Positions 26,387 to 36,071 of a stretch of DNA of 64,000 nt are shown here, piece after piece. The notes below the pieces were generated by a model. That model did no database searches. It was not told the origin of the DNA and saw only the letters and a program-made list of their open reading frames with translations. The number at the start of each line of letters is the position of its first letter. Position 1 is the stretch's first letter. The position numbers were made by a program, and so were the translations under genes. Location: positions 310,001 to 374,000 of the forward strand of contig JADKIL010000005.1 in NCBI GenBank assembly GCA_016721315.1, given 5' to 3'. Origin of the DNA: Candidatus Villigracilis vicinus (lineage in GTDB: Bacteria; Chloroflexota; Anaerolineae; Anaerolineales; Villigracilaceae).

Positions 26387-27195
26387 ACATCACTGGACAC
26401 ATCCTCATCATTGATGATGAAGCCTCGCTGCGTAAAACGCTGGCGCGCATTCTGCAACAAGCGGGGTTTGATGTCACTACTGCTGAAAGCGCCGAACAGG
26501 GTTTGGATTATATAAAAACCACTCCCTTTGACATGGTACTGACCGATCTACGTATGCCCGGCATGCATGGTATGGACGCACTCAAACTCATCCATAGCAA
26601 TCACCCTGCCCTGCCAGTGATACTCTTTACCGCCCAACCAGATGTCAACTCGGCAATCGACGCCCTGCGGCACGGCGCCACAGACTACCTGCTCAAACCG
26701 ATCAAGCCCGAAGCCATCATCGAACGCACCCGAAGCATTCTGCTTAACCATCAACGTGAAAAACGGAAACGCGAGATCCAATCACAGATCGAAATACTGC
26801 AAAGCGAGTTGAAAGAATTGAATGGCATGGAAAATTCCACAAAACCGCCAGCACAACCTGCGAACCCGGTTGCACTGGAAAAAGAACGATTCCTCAAACG
26901 TGGTCCGCTTGTGCTGGATCTTCAAGCCCGGCGAGTGCTGTTCAATGAAGAGACCCTGAACCTGCCGCCCACTTCCTTCGATTACCTGCTCGTATTGGCA
27001 CGACACGCCCCCCATGTGGTCGATTACCAAACCATGGTAGCGGAGGCGCAAGGATACCAAACCGACACGCGTGAAGCTCAGGAGTTGACCAAGTGGCACA
27101 TCCATCAACTGCGTCAGATCATCGAAAAAGACGTTCACAACCCTGCCTACCTTCTCAACGTACGTGGAACCGGCTACCGCCTCGTCGTTGATTAG
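26383..27195 (+). CDS. OmpR/PhoB-type response regulator
   Basis: 270 residues. Receiver at 1-120: acidic pocket D11-D12, phospho-acceptor D55 (MVLTDLRMPGMHG), Thr in LFTAQ, Lys in YLLKPIKPE. A helical linker follows. The C-terminal winged-helix DNA-binding domain (from about 175) includes LPPTSFDYLLVLARHAPHVV and the recognition wing PAYLLNVRGTGYRLV. The start ATG 26383 overlaps the kinase stop by four bases; the longer frame from 26344 lies inside the kinase gene and is not needed. Target promoters are unknown. Confidence 0.92.
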   Translation: MNITGHILIIDDEASLRKTLARILQQAGFDVTTAESAEQGLDYIKTTPFDMVLTDLRMPGMHGMDALKLIHSNHPALPVILFTAQPDVNSAIDALRHGATDYLLKPIKPEAIIERTRSILLNHQREKRKREIQSQIEILQSELKELNGMENSTKPPAQPANPVALEKERFLKRGPLVLDLQARRVLFNEETLNLPPTSFDYLLVLARHAPHVVDYQTMVAEAQGYQTDTREAQELTKWHIHQLRQIIEKDVHNPAYLLNVRGTGYRLVVD

Positions 27196-27236
27196 TTGGA
27201 AGCGCCCTACAAAGGGGCACCCCGCTCAATGGATGG

Positions 27237-27270
27237 AACCCGCTTCAGCCCTCGCCTGAAGCGGGTTTTT
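27237..27270 (+). terminator. Rho-independent terminator
   Basis: A 12-bp perfect stem (27237-27248 with 27256-27267), seven-base loop and T-run, 42 bases after the regulator stop. It separates the first two-component pair from the next genes. Confidence 0.9.
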
Positions 27271-27345
27271 CATTCACCAACTTTCCCCAACTTTTGCCTC
27301 TTCATCCTATCTTTTCGCAGGGTGAATCCTGTGAAAATATAAGCG

Positions 27346-29733
27346 ATGAATACCCCAGCCTCCCCCCAAGAATTGGTACGCATCCTCGTAGTGGATGATC
27401 ACCCCAACACCGCGACAACCCTTGCGCGTGCGCTCGCACAGATCGGACCCACAGTGGATGTCGTCTCGGCAGTCAGTGGAATGGACGCCCTCGCTAAGGT
27501 AAAAGACATGGGCGTGGATATCCTTTTCACCGATATGATCATGCCCGAGATGACTGGCTTGGAACTGATCGAAAAACTACAGAACCACCCTGGCGGCAAA
27601 CCTTCGTACTCGTATCTCATTACGGCGTACGATGTACCTGGCCTTAAAGTGACCGCCCAGCGCTTGAAAGTGAACGACGTCATCATCAAGCCGGTGCGCC
27701 CCGAGCGGATCTGTCAGATTGCGACCAACGCCATTGATGAGATGAAGCATGCCACTCACCCGACCGGCAGCAAAGCCTCAACAAAGCGAAAATTCAAACT
27801 TCTTGTAGCAGATGATGTAATGGATAACGTGACCCTATTAACGCGTTATCTTGAATATGAAGGGTACGATCAAGTCACTGCTCGCGATGGGCAGGAAGCG
27901 TTGGACAAGATCCGCGATGAATTACCAGACCTCATCCTGCTGGATGTGAACATGCCTAACAAAGATGGTTTCACCGTCCTCGAAGAGATCCGCAATGATC
28001 CTTCTGTCGCACATATCCCGGTCATAATTCTGACCGCTGCACGACTCGACCCTTCTGATGTGCAATCAGGTTTAAACCTGGGTGCCGATGATTATGTAAC
28101 CAAGCCCTTTGACCGTCACGAATTAATGGCACGCATCCGCACCAAATTGCGTGTTAAAGAAGCGGAAGACATCACCCGCCGCCGCAACCGTGAATTGAAT
28201 CTGTTGCCCGAGATCGGCAAAGAATTAAGCGCCCGCCTCGACACAAAATACCTTGCCAATGTCCTGCTTAAACGAACTGCAGAAACACTGGGTGCCATTC
28301 AGGCGAACATGTACATCCTTGGAGAAGATGAAAATGAAGTCCACGAAAAATATGAGGTGGCGTTGAATCCCTCTGGCGCGGCAGTAGACCTAACCCCGCC
28401 CGCAAAACTTATTCAACATATGCAGGGAACTCATCAGGGACTGGTGATTGAAGATGCCGTCAATGACCCGCTTTGGCATGTGGACGCAAAAACCTATATC
28501 CGCTCTGCGTTGGTGGTGCCGATCTTTGGTCGCCACTCGCTGCTCGGTCTGATCCTGCTGACCCACGAGCAGGAGAGTTATTTTTCCGGCGACCATCTCC
28601 TATTGCTCCAGGCGATCGCAAGTCAGGCAGCTATTGCCATTGAAAATGCGCGCTTGTACTCGGCGGTGCTGCAGGAGCAGAAAAAAGTGGCTGCGATCTT
28701 GCGCCATGCCTCCGAAGCCATCCTCCTTTTTGACGAACATACCAACCTCACCTTGCTCAACCCGGCTGGTGAACAACTATTCAACGAAAGCCCTGCAAAA
28801 ATTAACACTCCCTTGCCCCGCGACCACGGCTACGAAACATTTACCCGGTTGATCGATGAAGCTCGCGCCGCGAACATGTCCATTTCAGGCGAGGTGGTGT
28901 GGCCTGACCAGCGCACGTTTACGGCGTTCATCGCCCCGATTGAAGACGGTGGAACGGTCGCTATTTTGCACGATGTCAGCCGCTTCAAAGATCTCGACCG
29001 CATCAAGAATGAATTCATCGCCACCGCTTCACACGATTTAAAGAATCCACTCACCACCATTGGCGGCTATACCCAGCTTTTAGGTCAGGCGGGTCCATTA
29101 AATGACCACCAAAAAGAATTTGTCGAGCGCATTCAACACGCCACCAAGAATATGGGCGAGCTGGTCCATAACATGATGTCACTTGCACAATCTGACCTTG
29201 AGACCATCCAAAAACACGAGCCGGTTAACATTAAGGAATTGGTTAATGAGTTGGCAGCTGAATTCAACCCACAAGCCAAGGGAAAGCTGCAAACACTTGA
29301 AACAGAAAACGCAACTTCGATCCACATCAACGGCGACCCACTGCAACTACACCAGGTATTCCGTAATTTGATCGGCAACGCAATCAAATACACACCACAG
29401 GGCGGTCATATCAAGATCAAAACTATTATCGAACAACAACAAGTCACCATTCAGGTCATAGATAATGGATACGGCATTCCCGCTGCGGATCTACCCTTTA
29501 TTTTCAATCGTTTTTATCGGGTCCGCAGCGGAAAAGCCAACGAGATCGAAGGGAATGGGCTTGGGTTGGCGATCGTTAAATCCATTACAGCAGATCATAA
29601 AGGCACAGTTAATGTAGAAAGTGAAATCGGCAAGGGAACCTGTCTCAGCGTAACTCTACCGATCCTATCGCCAGGTTCAACAGCTGAAAACACTTCACAA
29701 TCAGTTTCTACACAGGAAGGAAAGCAGGCATGA
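27346..29733 (+). CDS. Hybrid sensor histidine kinase, REC-REC-GAF-PAS-HisKA-HATPase
   Basis: 795 residues, soluble. First receiver at 10-130 with D63 (ILFTDMIMPEMTG); second receiver at about 148-265 with D about 200 (LILLDVNMPNKDG); GAF at about 285-435; PAS at about 445-555; HisKA with the H in TASHDLKNPLTTIGG near residue 563; HATPase to about 775 (NLIGNAIKYTPQGG, GNGLGLAIVKSI). Receivers at the front of a kinase usually mean that another kinase controls it, so it may sit in the middle of a relay. The start has no clear ribosome site. The stop overlaps the next start by four bases (ATGA). Confidence 0.9.
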   Translation: MNTPASPQELVRILVVDDHPNTATTLARALAQIGPTVDVVSAVSGMDALAKVKDMGVDILFTDMIMPEMTGLELIEKLQNHPGGKPSYSYLITAYDVPGLKVTAQRLKVNDVIIKPVRPERICQIATNAIDEMKHATHPTGSKASTKRKFKLLVADDVMDNVTLLTRYLEYEGYDQVTARDGQEALDKIRDELPDLILLDVNMPNKDGFTVLEEIRNDPSVAHIPVIILTAARLDPSDVQSGLNLGADDYVTKPFDRHELMARIRTKLRVKEAEDITRRRNRELNLLPEIGKELSARLDTKYLANVLLKRTAETLGAIQANMYILGEDENEVHEKYEVALNPSGAAVDLTPPAKLIQHMQGTHQGLVIEDAVNDPLWHVDAKTYIRSALVVPIFGRHSLLGLILLTHEQESYFSGDHLLLLQAIASQAAIAIENARLYSAVLQEQKKVAAILRHASEAILLFDEHTNLTLLNPAGEQLFNESPAKINTPLPRDHGYETFTRLIDEARAANMSISGEVVWPDQRTFTAFIAPIEDGGTVAILHDVSRFKDLDRIKNEFIATASHDLKNPLTTIGGYTQLLGQAGPLNDHQKEFVERIQHATKNMGELVHNMMSLAQSDLETIQKHEPVNIKELVNELAAEFNPQAKGKLQTLETENATSIHINGDPLQLHQVFRNLIGNAIKYTPQGGHIKIKTIIEQQQVTIQVIDNGYGIPAADLPFIFNRFYRVRSGKANEIEGNGLGLAIVKSITADHKGTVNVESEIGKGTCLSVTLPILSPGSTAENTSQSVSTQEGKQA

Positions 29734-32288
29734 AAAAATGGTTCTCAAACATACTTGCTAACACATTGCCGCAGGGACAAGTCGTCTTTCGCGCATCCCT
29801 CATCATCATTGCAGTGATCGTTATTTCACTGCCTTTTTATGTATTTCTTTACAGCCAGACTGGAGCATGGCAGCTTACAGGGCTTATATCTCTTGCTACG
29901 ATCTTGGTGCTGGTTTCATTTTATAGCGCTATTATCGCCTGGGACAACCGCTACCATGCCGCGCTTGATCTCCTTATAGTCACCATGGGTATCTCCTTCT
30001 TTTTGGTGGTTGGATGGTTCAACGGGTTCGGTCTCATTCTAGGCGTCAGTCTGTTCTCGTTTACAACAACCACATCCGGTGAAGCGCTGAACAATAAGGA
30101 AGCACCGCGGTCCATTGTACTAGGCTTGGTATTTGGCGTAGCGGCCTTCTTAATGGATAATTTTGTCGTCTGGGAGCGGTACTCGATCCCAGGCGTTACA
30201 AACTACCTGCCTTACTTGATCGCTCCTTTTATTCTGCTTCAGGTCGGTCTGGTCCTTCGTAAATTTCCCAATTTCTCGATCCGCACCAAGTTCATAACTG
30301 TATTCGTAGCAACCTCGCTAATCTCCATCCTTACTGTGGGGTTTGTTTCAAACCGTGTCTTCACCTCTCAAGCCACAGAACTGCTAGGGCAGGACATAAA
30401 AGCCATCTCCGATTCATCGGCACGTCAGGTTAGTGCTGTTCTCGAAGCGAATCTTGACCGCCTAAATGTTCTTGCGCTCAATAAGTTCATTCAAGACGGT
30501 GTAGATGCTGCCAACGTGACAGGCACCTCAAACGCTGCCGAGCTCGCCGCTCTCGATCAGGAATGGAAAACCGCTTCAGAATCCAGCTCACTGGTCAGCA
30601 ATGTAGTGAGTAATGACTTAGCCCTGGAGATCAATGAATTTCAATCCAAATACCCGAATATCGTTGAAGTATTTATCACTGATAAATACGGCGCGATCAT
30701 ATCTTCCAATGTAAGAACTTCGGATTATTACCAAGCCGATGAAGAGTGGTGGCAAAAAGCGTGGAATAGCGGACAAGGCAGCACGTACATTAGCCAGCCG
30801 AACCTGGATGAAAACACAGGCACAACATCCATCATAATTTCCACTGCCATTTCAGGTCACAACCGTACTGATGCTGTTGGGGTATTAAGGTTCACAGTGG
30901 ATGTTTCAGATTTCAACGACATCCTTTCAACGGGCAGATTTGGTGAAACAGGTCACTCAGACCTATATTTTGAAAACTCTCAACTCCTGAACGATGATCC
31001 CGACGACGGACTCCAGCCCGCCTCTCAGGAATTGCTCTCGACCCTTAATACGATTAAAAACGATTATGCTGAAATAATTTACGAGGGTAATCCAAGCATT
31101 GCAAGTCGCACACCTGTAAAAACCAGCTCAAAACTTGGCGGAGAAATTATCACCAATTTAAACTGGTTCATCGTAACTCATCAGGACGTAACAGAAGCAA
31201 CCGCCCCTGTTACTGCGGTTTCGAGGGTCATTACTCTGGTATCCCTTGGGTTGTTATTAGCAGTTGCAGTTCTGGCGTATTTACTGGGCACACAGTTTAC
31301 CCGTCCGCTTGAAATTCTTACCACAGCAGTATCCAACCTTAGTATCGGGGAAACCACAACTGAGGTGGAGATTCAGTCAGAAGACGAAATCGGCATTTTG
31401 GCAACATCATTCAACGCCATGTCTACTCAGTTGAAAGAACTGATCACAACTCTGGAGCAGCGCGTTGCAGATCGTACCAAAGCGCTAAGCGCCTCTTCAG
31501 AAGTCAGCCGCAGACTCTCCTCCATTTTGGATCGCGGGCAACTGGCAGTGGAAGTGGTGGAGCAGCTCCAGTCCACCTTCCATTACTACCATGCTCACAT
31601 TTATCTTTTTGACGAAACCAAAGAAAACCTGGTCATGACCGGTGGAACGGGTGAGGCAGGAAAAATTCTACTGGAACGCAATCACAAGATCCCGCGTGGA
31701 CGAGGCTTGGTAGGTCGCGCCGCAGACTCAGGAAAAGTCGTTCTGGTTCCTGACACTCACGCTGACCCCAACTGGCTCCCCAACCCGTTACTGTCAGAAA
31801 CGCAGGCAGAAGTTGCTGTTCCCATTATGGTTGGCGATCAAGTTCTAGGTGTTTTGGATGTGCAAAACAATGTTGCAAACAGCTTGGGAACAGAAGATGC
31901 GAACTTGCTACAGAACATCGCAGACCAGACCGCGATTGCTCTGCAAAACATTCAATCGACCGAGAATGTAAAAATTTCTCAGGAACAATATGCCCTGGCG
32001 TTGGAAGGCTCGAACGATGGCATTTGGGACTGGGACATTGCCAATAACAACATCTATTACTCGGCACGTTGGAAAGCCATGCTAGGGTACGAAGAACACG
32101 AACTGACCCGTGGCTTTGTAGAATGGGAGGAACGTATCCACCCAGATGACCGCGATTATGCGGTCAAAGCCCTTGAGGATTACCTGGACCGCCGCGCGCC
32201 CGAATATAAGGTCGAAATCCGCCTCCGCCATAAAGATGGCACCTGGCGCTGGGTGCGCGACACAGGCAAAGCTCTTGCGAAATCCTGA
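29730..32288 (+). CDS. Membrane sensor, MASE-like helices + dCache-HAMP-GAF-PAS, no kinase domain (gene A, main part)
   Basis: 852 residues in this frame. It has about five hydrophobic helices at 20-160, a further helix near 190-210 (TKFITVFVATSLISILTVGF), an extracytoplasmic dCache-type sensor at 225-490 (VFITDKYGAIISSNVRTSDYYQ), a helix at about 500-525, HAMP (FTRPLEILTTAVSNLSIGE), GAF at about 600-750 and PAS at about 755-852. The frame stops at 32288, but the next frame continues the protein without a gap, so a single base was gained near 32273 (GCTCTTGCG). The complete gene ends at 32553. There is no HisKA or HATPase, so it must signal through a partner. It is coupled to the hybrid kinase upstream. 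Confidence 0.8.
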   Translation: MKKWFSNILANTLPQGQVVFRASLIIIAVIVISLPFYVFLYSQTGAWQLTGLISLATILVLVSFYSAIIAWDNRYHAALDLLIVTMGISFFLVVGWFNGFGLILGVSLFSFTTTTSGEALNNKEAPRSIVLGLVFGVAAFLMDNFVVWERYSIPGVTNYLPYLIAPFILLQVGLVLRKFPNFSIRTKFITVFVATSLISILTVGFVSNRVFTSQATELLGQDIKAISDSSARQVSAVLEANLDRLNVLALNKFIQDGVDAANVTGTSNAAELAALDQEWKTASESSSLVSNVVSNDLALEINEFQSKYPNIVEVFITDKYGAIISSNVRTSDYYQADEEWWQKAWNSGQGSTYISQPNLDENTGTTSIIISTAISGHNRTDAVGVLRFTVDVSDFNDILSTGRFGETGHSDLYFENSQLLNDDPDDGLQPASQELLSTLNTIKNDYAEIIYEGNPSIASRTPVKTSSKLGGEIITNLNWFIVTHQDVTEATAPVTAVSRVITLVSLGLLLAVAVLAYLLGTQFTRPLEILTTAVSNLSIGETTTEVEIQSEDEIGILATSFNAMSTQLKELITTLEQRVADRTKALSASSEVSRRLSSILDRGQLAVEVVEQLQSTFHYYHAHIYLFDETKENLVMTGGTGEAGKILLERNHKIPRGRGLVGRAADSGKVVLVPDTHADPNWLPNPLLSETQAEVAVPIMVGDQVLGVLDVQNNVANSLGTEDANLLQNIADQTAIALQNIQSTENVKISQEQYALALEGSNDGIWDWDIANNNIYYSARWKAMLGYEEHELTRGFVEWEERIHPDDRDYAVKALEDYLDRRAPEYKVEIRLRHKDGTWRWVRDTGKALAKS

Positions 32289-32553
32289 TGGCACTGCCTA
32301 CCGTATGGCAGGTTCACATGCCGATATCACCGAAGCCAGGTTGCAACAGAACCTAACGGCTCAACGCGCCCGACAGCAGGAAGCGCTCAACTCGATCTCC
32401 CAAAAGATACAGTCAACGACCAGCATTGAAGCGGCGCTTCAAGTAGCAGCCCGCGAACTGGGACACGCTCTCGGCAGAAAACCCACACTTATCACGCTTG
32501 ACCCTGTAAATGAACAAAAGAGCAAAGACTCGGGAGCATCTCATGCAAACTGA
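32281..32553 (+). pseudogene. C-terminal remainder of gene A after a frameshift
   Basis: It completes the PAC motif (NPDGTAYRMAGSHADITEA), then a helix and the terminal module SISQKIQSTTSIEAALQVAA-RELGHALG seen at the ends of genes B, C and D. It ends at 32553, overlapping the start of gene B by 11 bases. Confidence 0.7.
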
Positions 32554-33556
32554 AAGAAACAACGCCCTCACCTTGCGCTATGTATTCGCTTTGAGTCTCA
32601 TTGCGCTTTTATCGATCACGGCGTTCTTCACCCTGCGTTTTGCCATCACTGAGCAGGAATCGGGTGCAGCCATCATCAACGTAGCCGGGCGCCAACGCAT
32701 GCTTTCACAACGCATCTCGCGTTTTGCGTTACTGTATGTGTTAAATGCAGGCGACCGTGAAAACCTGCGCACTACCCTCACTAACGATCTCGAACTCTTT
32801 GAAGACTCACATACCGCCCTGATCAATGGCGGCAGTGTCCGCGGATTAAGCAGTGATGAAGTATTGATCCTTTCGGGCAATCCATCTGAAACAGTAAGCG
32901 ATATGTACTTCGCGTCTCCGATGAATCTTAACCAGCAGGTAAAAACCTTTATTGCCGAAACCAGACTGCTGCTCGCAGATCCAACAGAGGAATTAACGCT
33001 CGAAAATACCCACCTTGCTTACATTCTGGAAGCCGCCCGGTCCAATCTGCTTTCCGGCTTGAACACGGTCACCGGGCAGTATCAAAAAGAGAGCGAAAGC
33101 GCAATTGCCAATCTCCAATTCCTCGAAAGTATCGTTTTAGGAATCACCCTGCTATCGCTTCTTGCTGAAGCGTTCTTTATCTTCCGTCCCATGGTAAGTC
33201 AGATCACCAAACACACCCATGATATTCAAGAAGGTATTGACCTCTTAGCCAAGCAGAATGAAGTCCTTTCCACCAGCACACGTGCCCTGGCAACAGTGGC
33301 AGAGATCAGTACTTCTGTTTCCAGCATTTTAAATGTCGACGACCTTCTCCTAACAGTAGTTGACCTTACAAAGGAACGCTTCAATCTTACCACTCACATA
33401 TTTACCTGCTGGATGAAAAAGGGGAAAATCTGGTGCTGGCAAAAGGCTCAGGTGAAGCTGGGCGCATCATGGCAGCTGAAAAACGCTCCATTCCGCTTAA
33501 CCGCGAGCAATCTCTGGTGGCTCGTGCTGCCCGCGAACGCAAAGGCGTTACCGTAA
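32543..33556 (+). CDS. Open frame 1 of gene B (PilJ-like sensor half)
   Basis: True sequence up to about 33395 (both helices and the sensor bundle). The last 50 residues are out-of-frame translation of the GAF domain. Confidence 0.6.
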   Translation: MQTERNNALTLRYVFALSLIALLSITAFFTLRFAITEQESGAAIINVAGRQRMLSQRISRFALLYVLNAGDRENLRTTLTNDLELFEDSHTALINGGSVRGLSSDEVLILSGNPSETVSDMYFASPMNLNQQVKTFIAETRLLLADPTEELTLENTHLAYILEAARSNLLSGLNTVTGQYQKESESAIANLQFLESIVLGITLLSLLAEAFFIFRPMVSQITKHTHDIQEGIDLLAKQNEVLSTSTRALATVAEISTSVSSILNVDDLLLTVVDLTKERFNLTTHIFTCWMKKGKIWCWQKAQVKLGASWQLKNAPFRLTASNLWWLVLPANAKALP

Positions 33557-33979
33557 ACGATGTGACCCTATCCCCCGACTTCCTCCCCAACCCCTTGCTG
33601 CCGGATACACGCGCAGAACTGGCGGTTCCAATGCTTGTTGGTCAGACCCTCATAGGCGTATTCGATATCCAATCAGATGTGGCAGGACGTTTTACTGAGA
33701 CGGATGTAAATATTCAGACAACCCTTGCTGCGCAGCTTGCCAGTTCCGTACAGAACGCAAGATCTTTTGAACGATCCAGATCTCAGGTGGAATTTGAAAC
33801 CTTGGTTAACACGATCAACCAAAAGATCCAGCGTACAGACTCAGTAGAGGAAACTCTTCAAACTGCGATCCGTGAGCTGGGAACAGCCATTGGGACATCC
33901 CGTGTCAAGGCAGTGCTTAGCGCAACCAGAACTCTGGCAACACATTATGAACCTAATTTCAAAACTTTCCTGTGCATAG
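32543..33979 (+). pseudogene. Gene B: PilJ/NarX-like membrane sensor with GAF, no kinase, frameshifted
   Basis: The reconstructed protein is about 480 residues. Helix at 10-30, a four-helix extracytoplasmic sensor with the PilJ-type signature NVAGRQRMLSQRISRFALL, a second helix near 200-220, a GAF domain, and the terminal module TINQKIQRTDSVEETLQ-TAIRELGTAIG. The frame breaks near 33395 (inside the first GAF strand) and near 33910. With both repaired the gene ends at TAG 33977-33979. Start ATG 32543 has GGGAG upstream. PilJ-type domains in NarX-like proteins bind anions; the ligand here is unknown. Confidence 0.7.
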
Positions 33980-34353
33980 CCTGTCAGTGCGAAGGAGATA
34001 TCAAAATGGATAATACCAAAACAGTAAATCGCCAGGAAGATTTCATCTCCCAATATTCGCGTACAGGGACGATCATTCTTGCAATACTGGTGCTGTTGGT
34101 GGGAGTCTATTTCCTTAACGTTGTCTTCAAGCAACCCCCATCCGTTATCAACTATATAACCACAGCCTCGCTGATCGTCGCCACGGCTCTGGCGCTATTC
34201 GGATTGTTTTCTGCCATTCGGGAACAACCTGAGAGGGCTGAAGTTAACACTTTATGCCTTATCTCTCCTTGGCGTTACGGTCTCTGCCTTGTTCGTAGGA
34301 AGAACACTATCGGCTTCTATTTCCATTTTGACCGTTTCGATCATTTCCACTGA
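33433..34353 (+). CDS. Open frame joining the GAF end of gene B to the start of gene C
   Basis: From about 33433 to 33905 it encodes the GAF domain of gene B (DFLPNPLLPDTRAELAVPML). After an indel it reads through the real stop of B, then is in frame with the true start of gene C at ATG 34005 (AGGAG upstream) through its first two membrane helices until another indel near 34235. The single long protein is therefore an artefact of two breaks. Confidence 0.5.
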   Translation: MLAKGSGEAGRIMAAEKRSIPLNREQSLVARAARERKGVTVNDVTLSPDFLPNPLLPDTRAELAVPMLVGQTLIGVFDIQSDVAGRFTETDVNIQTTLAAQLASSVQNARSFERSRSQVEFETLVNTINQKIQRTDSVEETLQTAIRELGTAIGTSRVKAVLSATRTLATHYEPNFKTFLCIACQCEGDIKMDNTKTVNRQEDFISQYSRTGTIILAILVLLVGVYFLNVVFKQPPSVINYITTASLIVATALALFGLFSAIREQPERAEVNTLCLISPWRYGLCLVRRKNTIGFYFHFDRFDHFH

Positions 34354-34801
34354 GTGGCTTCTCCCGGCACGGGCACGCAGACAGCAATTTATCTTTGCCA
34401 CTGCAGTATTCGCTGTGATGTGGGTCATTGAATTGATCAATCCGCCCTGGCGAATAGGCATGGAAGCGGCAACTGTTGGTCCGTATGTAACCATTATTTT
34501 TGCAATCCTCCTTGGTCTCGTTACCTTCCGGCGCTCACGCAAAGCAGTGGCAACAAGCCTGCGTCTTCAGATCACAGTCTGGACTGGTGCCATCATCGCC
34601 CTTCTCGCCATTTCCTTATTGACCTATTCAGTGGTTTCCAATCGTCTAACAGCCATTGACGCTGCAGAAAAAGAGGCTATTGCTGTTGCTCAAGCAAATG
34701 CACAACTCGTACATGATCGGTTGAACATCCCATTGGTCACCGCGCGGGCAATGGCTGACTCGTTCGAGGGCATCAAAGATCCCCAAAATCCGATAGGTTG
34801 A
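34289..34801 (+). CDS. Fragment of gene C: membrane helices and dCache start
   Basis: Contains helices 3 to 6 (ISILTVSIISTEWLL; GPYVTIIFAILLGLV; AIIALLAISLLTYSV) and the first helix of the dCache domain (LVHDRLNIPLVTARAMADSF). It is open upstream to about 34240 in the same frame. Confidence 0.55.
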   Translation: MFVGRTLSASISILTVSIISTEWLLPARARRQQFIFATAVFAVMWVIELINPPWRIGMEAATVGPYVTIIFAILLGLVTFRRSRKAVATSLRLQITVWTGAIIALLAISLLTYSVVSNRLTAIDAAEKEAIAVAQANAQLVHDRLNIPLVTARAMADSFEGIKDPQNPIG

Positions 34802-34950
34802 GCCATTAAAGTCAATGCGATGCTGAAAAGGTCGCAGGAAGAAAATCCTAACTTTCAAGCACATACACATTGTGGGAGCCGACGCCTTCGACGGCTTCGA
34901 TTCTTCATGCCGGTGAAGCTGGCTGATGAAACTGGACGGTTCATCCCCTA

Positions 34951-35370
34951 TTGAAGGTGCGCCCGGATGGCACGGTAACCGTTGAACCTCTTCTTAATTA
35001 CGAAACCCCGGGTCTGGGTGATTGGTACCTTATTCCGCGCCAAACCCGGCAGGAATACACAATCGCACCGTTGATCTACCCGATCGCCGGTGTGGATACC
35101 ATGATGGCTTCCTTCGTCGTGCCTGTTGTTGTAAACGACACGTTTTATGGCATTGCAGGTGTGGATGCGCCCATCACCTTCGTCCAATCCATTGTGGATG
35201 ATGTAAATCTTTATAACAATCAGGCAGAAGCAGTTTTACTAACCGATACTGGAACACTGATCGCCGTCCACCAAAGCCCGGAATTTACGAATCAACCTGC
35301 CGAAAATTGTTCTCAGATTTCGCAGAGTTACAAGCGCGCATTGCGAACGGCGAAACTTTCATCAGCTTAA
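34951..35370 (+). CDS. Fragment of gene C: core of the dCache sensor
   Basis: Encodes VRPDGTVTVEPLLNYETPG, IYPIAGVDTMMASFVVPVVV and YGIAGVDAPITFVQSIV, the membrane-distal and membrane-proximal parts of a dCache_1 domain. The last 25 residues are out of frame. Confidence 0.55.
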   Translation: MKVRPDGTVTVEPLLNYETPGLGDWYLIPRQTRQEYTIAPLIYPIAGVDTMMASFVVPVVVNDTFYGIAGVDAPITFVQSIVDDVNLYNNQAEAVLLTDTGTLIAVHQSPEFTNQPAENCSQISQSYKRALRTAKLSSA

Positions 35371-36071
35371 GTCCTGACGGTAAGTTCTTGCGGGTCTTCT
35401 CGCCGATTGACATTGGAGAGGTCGGTACACACTGGTCTTTCAGCCTGATCATTCCATTCGCTGTCATCACGTCGGAAGCGACCAACTCCGCCCTGCTGGA
35501 AGGCACGATCGGTCTGGCACTCATGATGGCTGCGCTCTTCGTTTTATGGTATCTCACCGGACAGATCATTAATCCGATCCTCAACCTCACCTCGGTAGCA
35601 AAAGCAGTTTCACAGGGGAACCTAAATGCGAATGCTGAGGTTCGATCTCAAAACGAAACCGGAACTCTAGCGCGTGCGTTCAACCTCATGACATCCCAAT
35701 TGCGTGAAATGGTCGTCGGGCTTGAACAACGCGTAGCAGACCGCACCCGCAACCTTGAATTGGCGGCAGAGGTTGGACGTGCGGTGTCCCAGGTGCGCGC
35801 ACTTGATGTCATGTTGACCGATGCAGCAGAACTGATCCGTGAACAATTCAACCTGTACTATGTGCAGGTATATCTCGTCAACCCAAGCCAGACTTATCTC
35901 ATCCTTCAATCAGGAACCGGCGACGTGGGGCGGGAATTATTGAACCGTAATCACCGCCTGCCCTTACAGCAAACTCTCCTGAACGGACGTGCCGCAACCG
36001 AGAAAAAGCCTGTGATCATTGCGGATACACTAAGAGTGCCACGTTCAAACCGAACTCGCTATTGCCTATGA
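35307..36071 (+). CDS. Fragment of gene C: dCache end, HAMP, GAF start
   Basis: Encodes the last sensor strand, the membrane helix (GTIGLALMMAALFVLWYL), HAMP, a coiled helix (VVGLEQRVADRTRNLELAA) and the first half of a GAF domain (YYVQVYLVNPSQTYLILQSG). The frame fails near 36030. Confidence 0.6.
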   Translation: MFSDFAELQARIANGETFISLSPDGKFLRVFSPIDIGEVGTHWSFSLIIPFAVITSEATNSALLEGTIGLALMMAALFVLWYLTGQIINPILNLTSVAKAVSQGNLNANAEVRSQNETGTLARAFNLMTSQLREMVVGLEQRVADRTRNLELAAEVGRAVSQVRALDVMLTDAAELIREQFNLYYVQVYLVNPSQTYLILQSGTGDVGRELLNRNHRLPLQQTLLNGRAATEKKPVIIADTLRVPRSNRTRYCL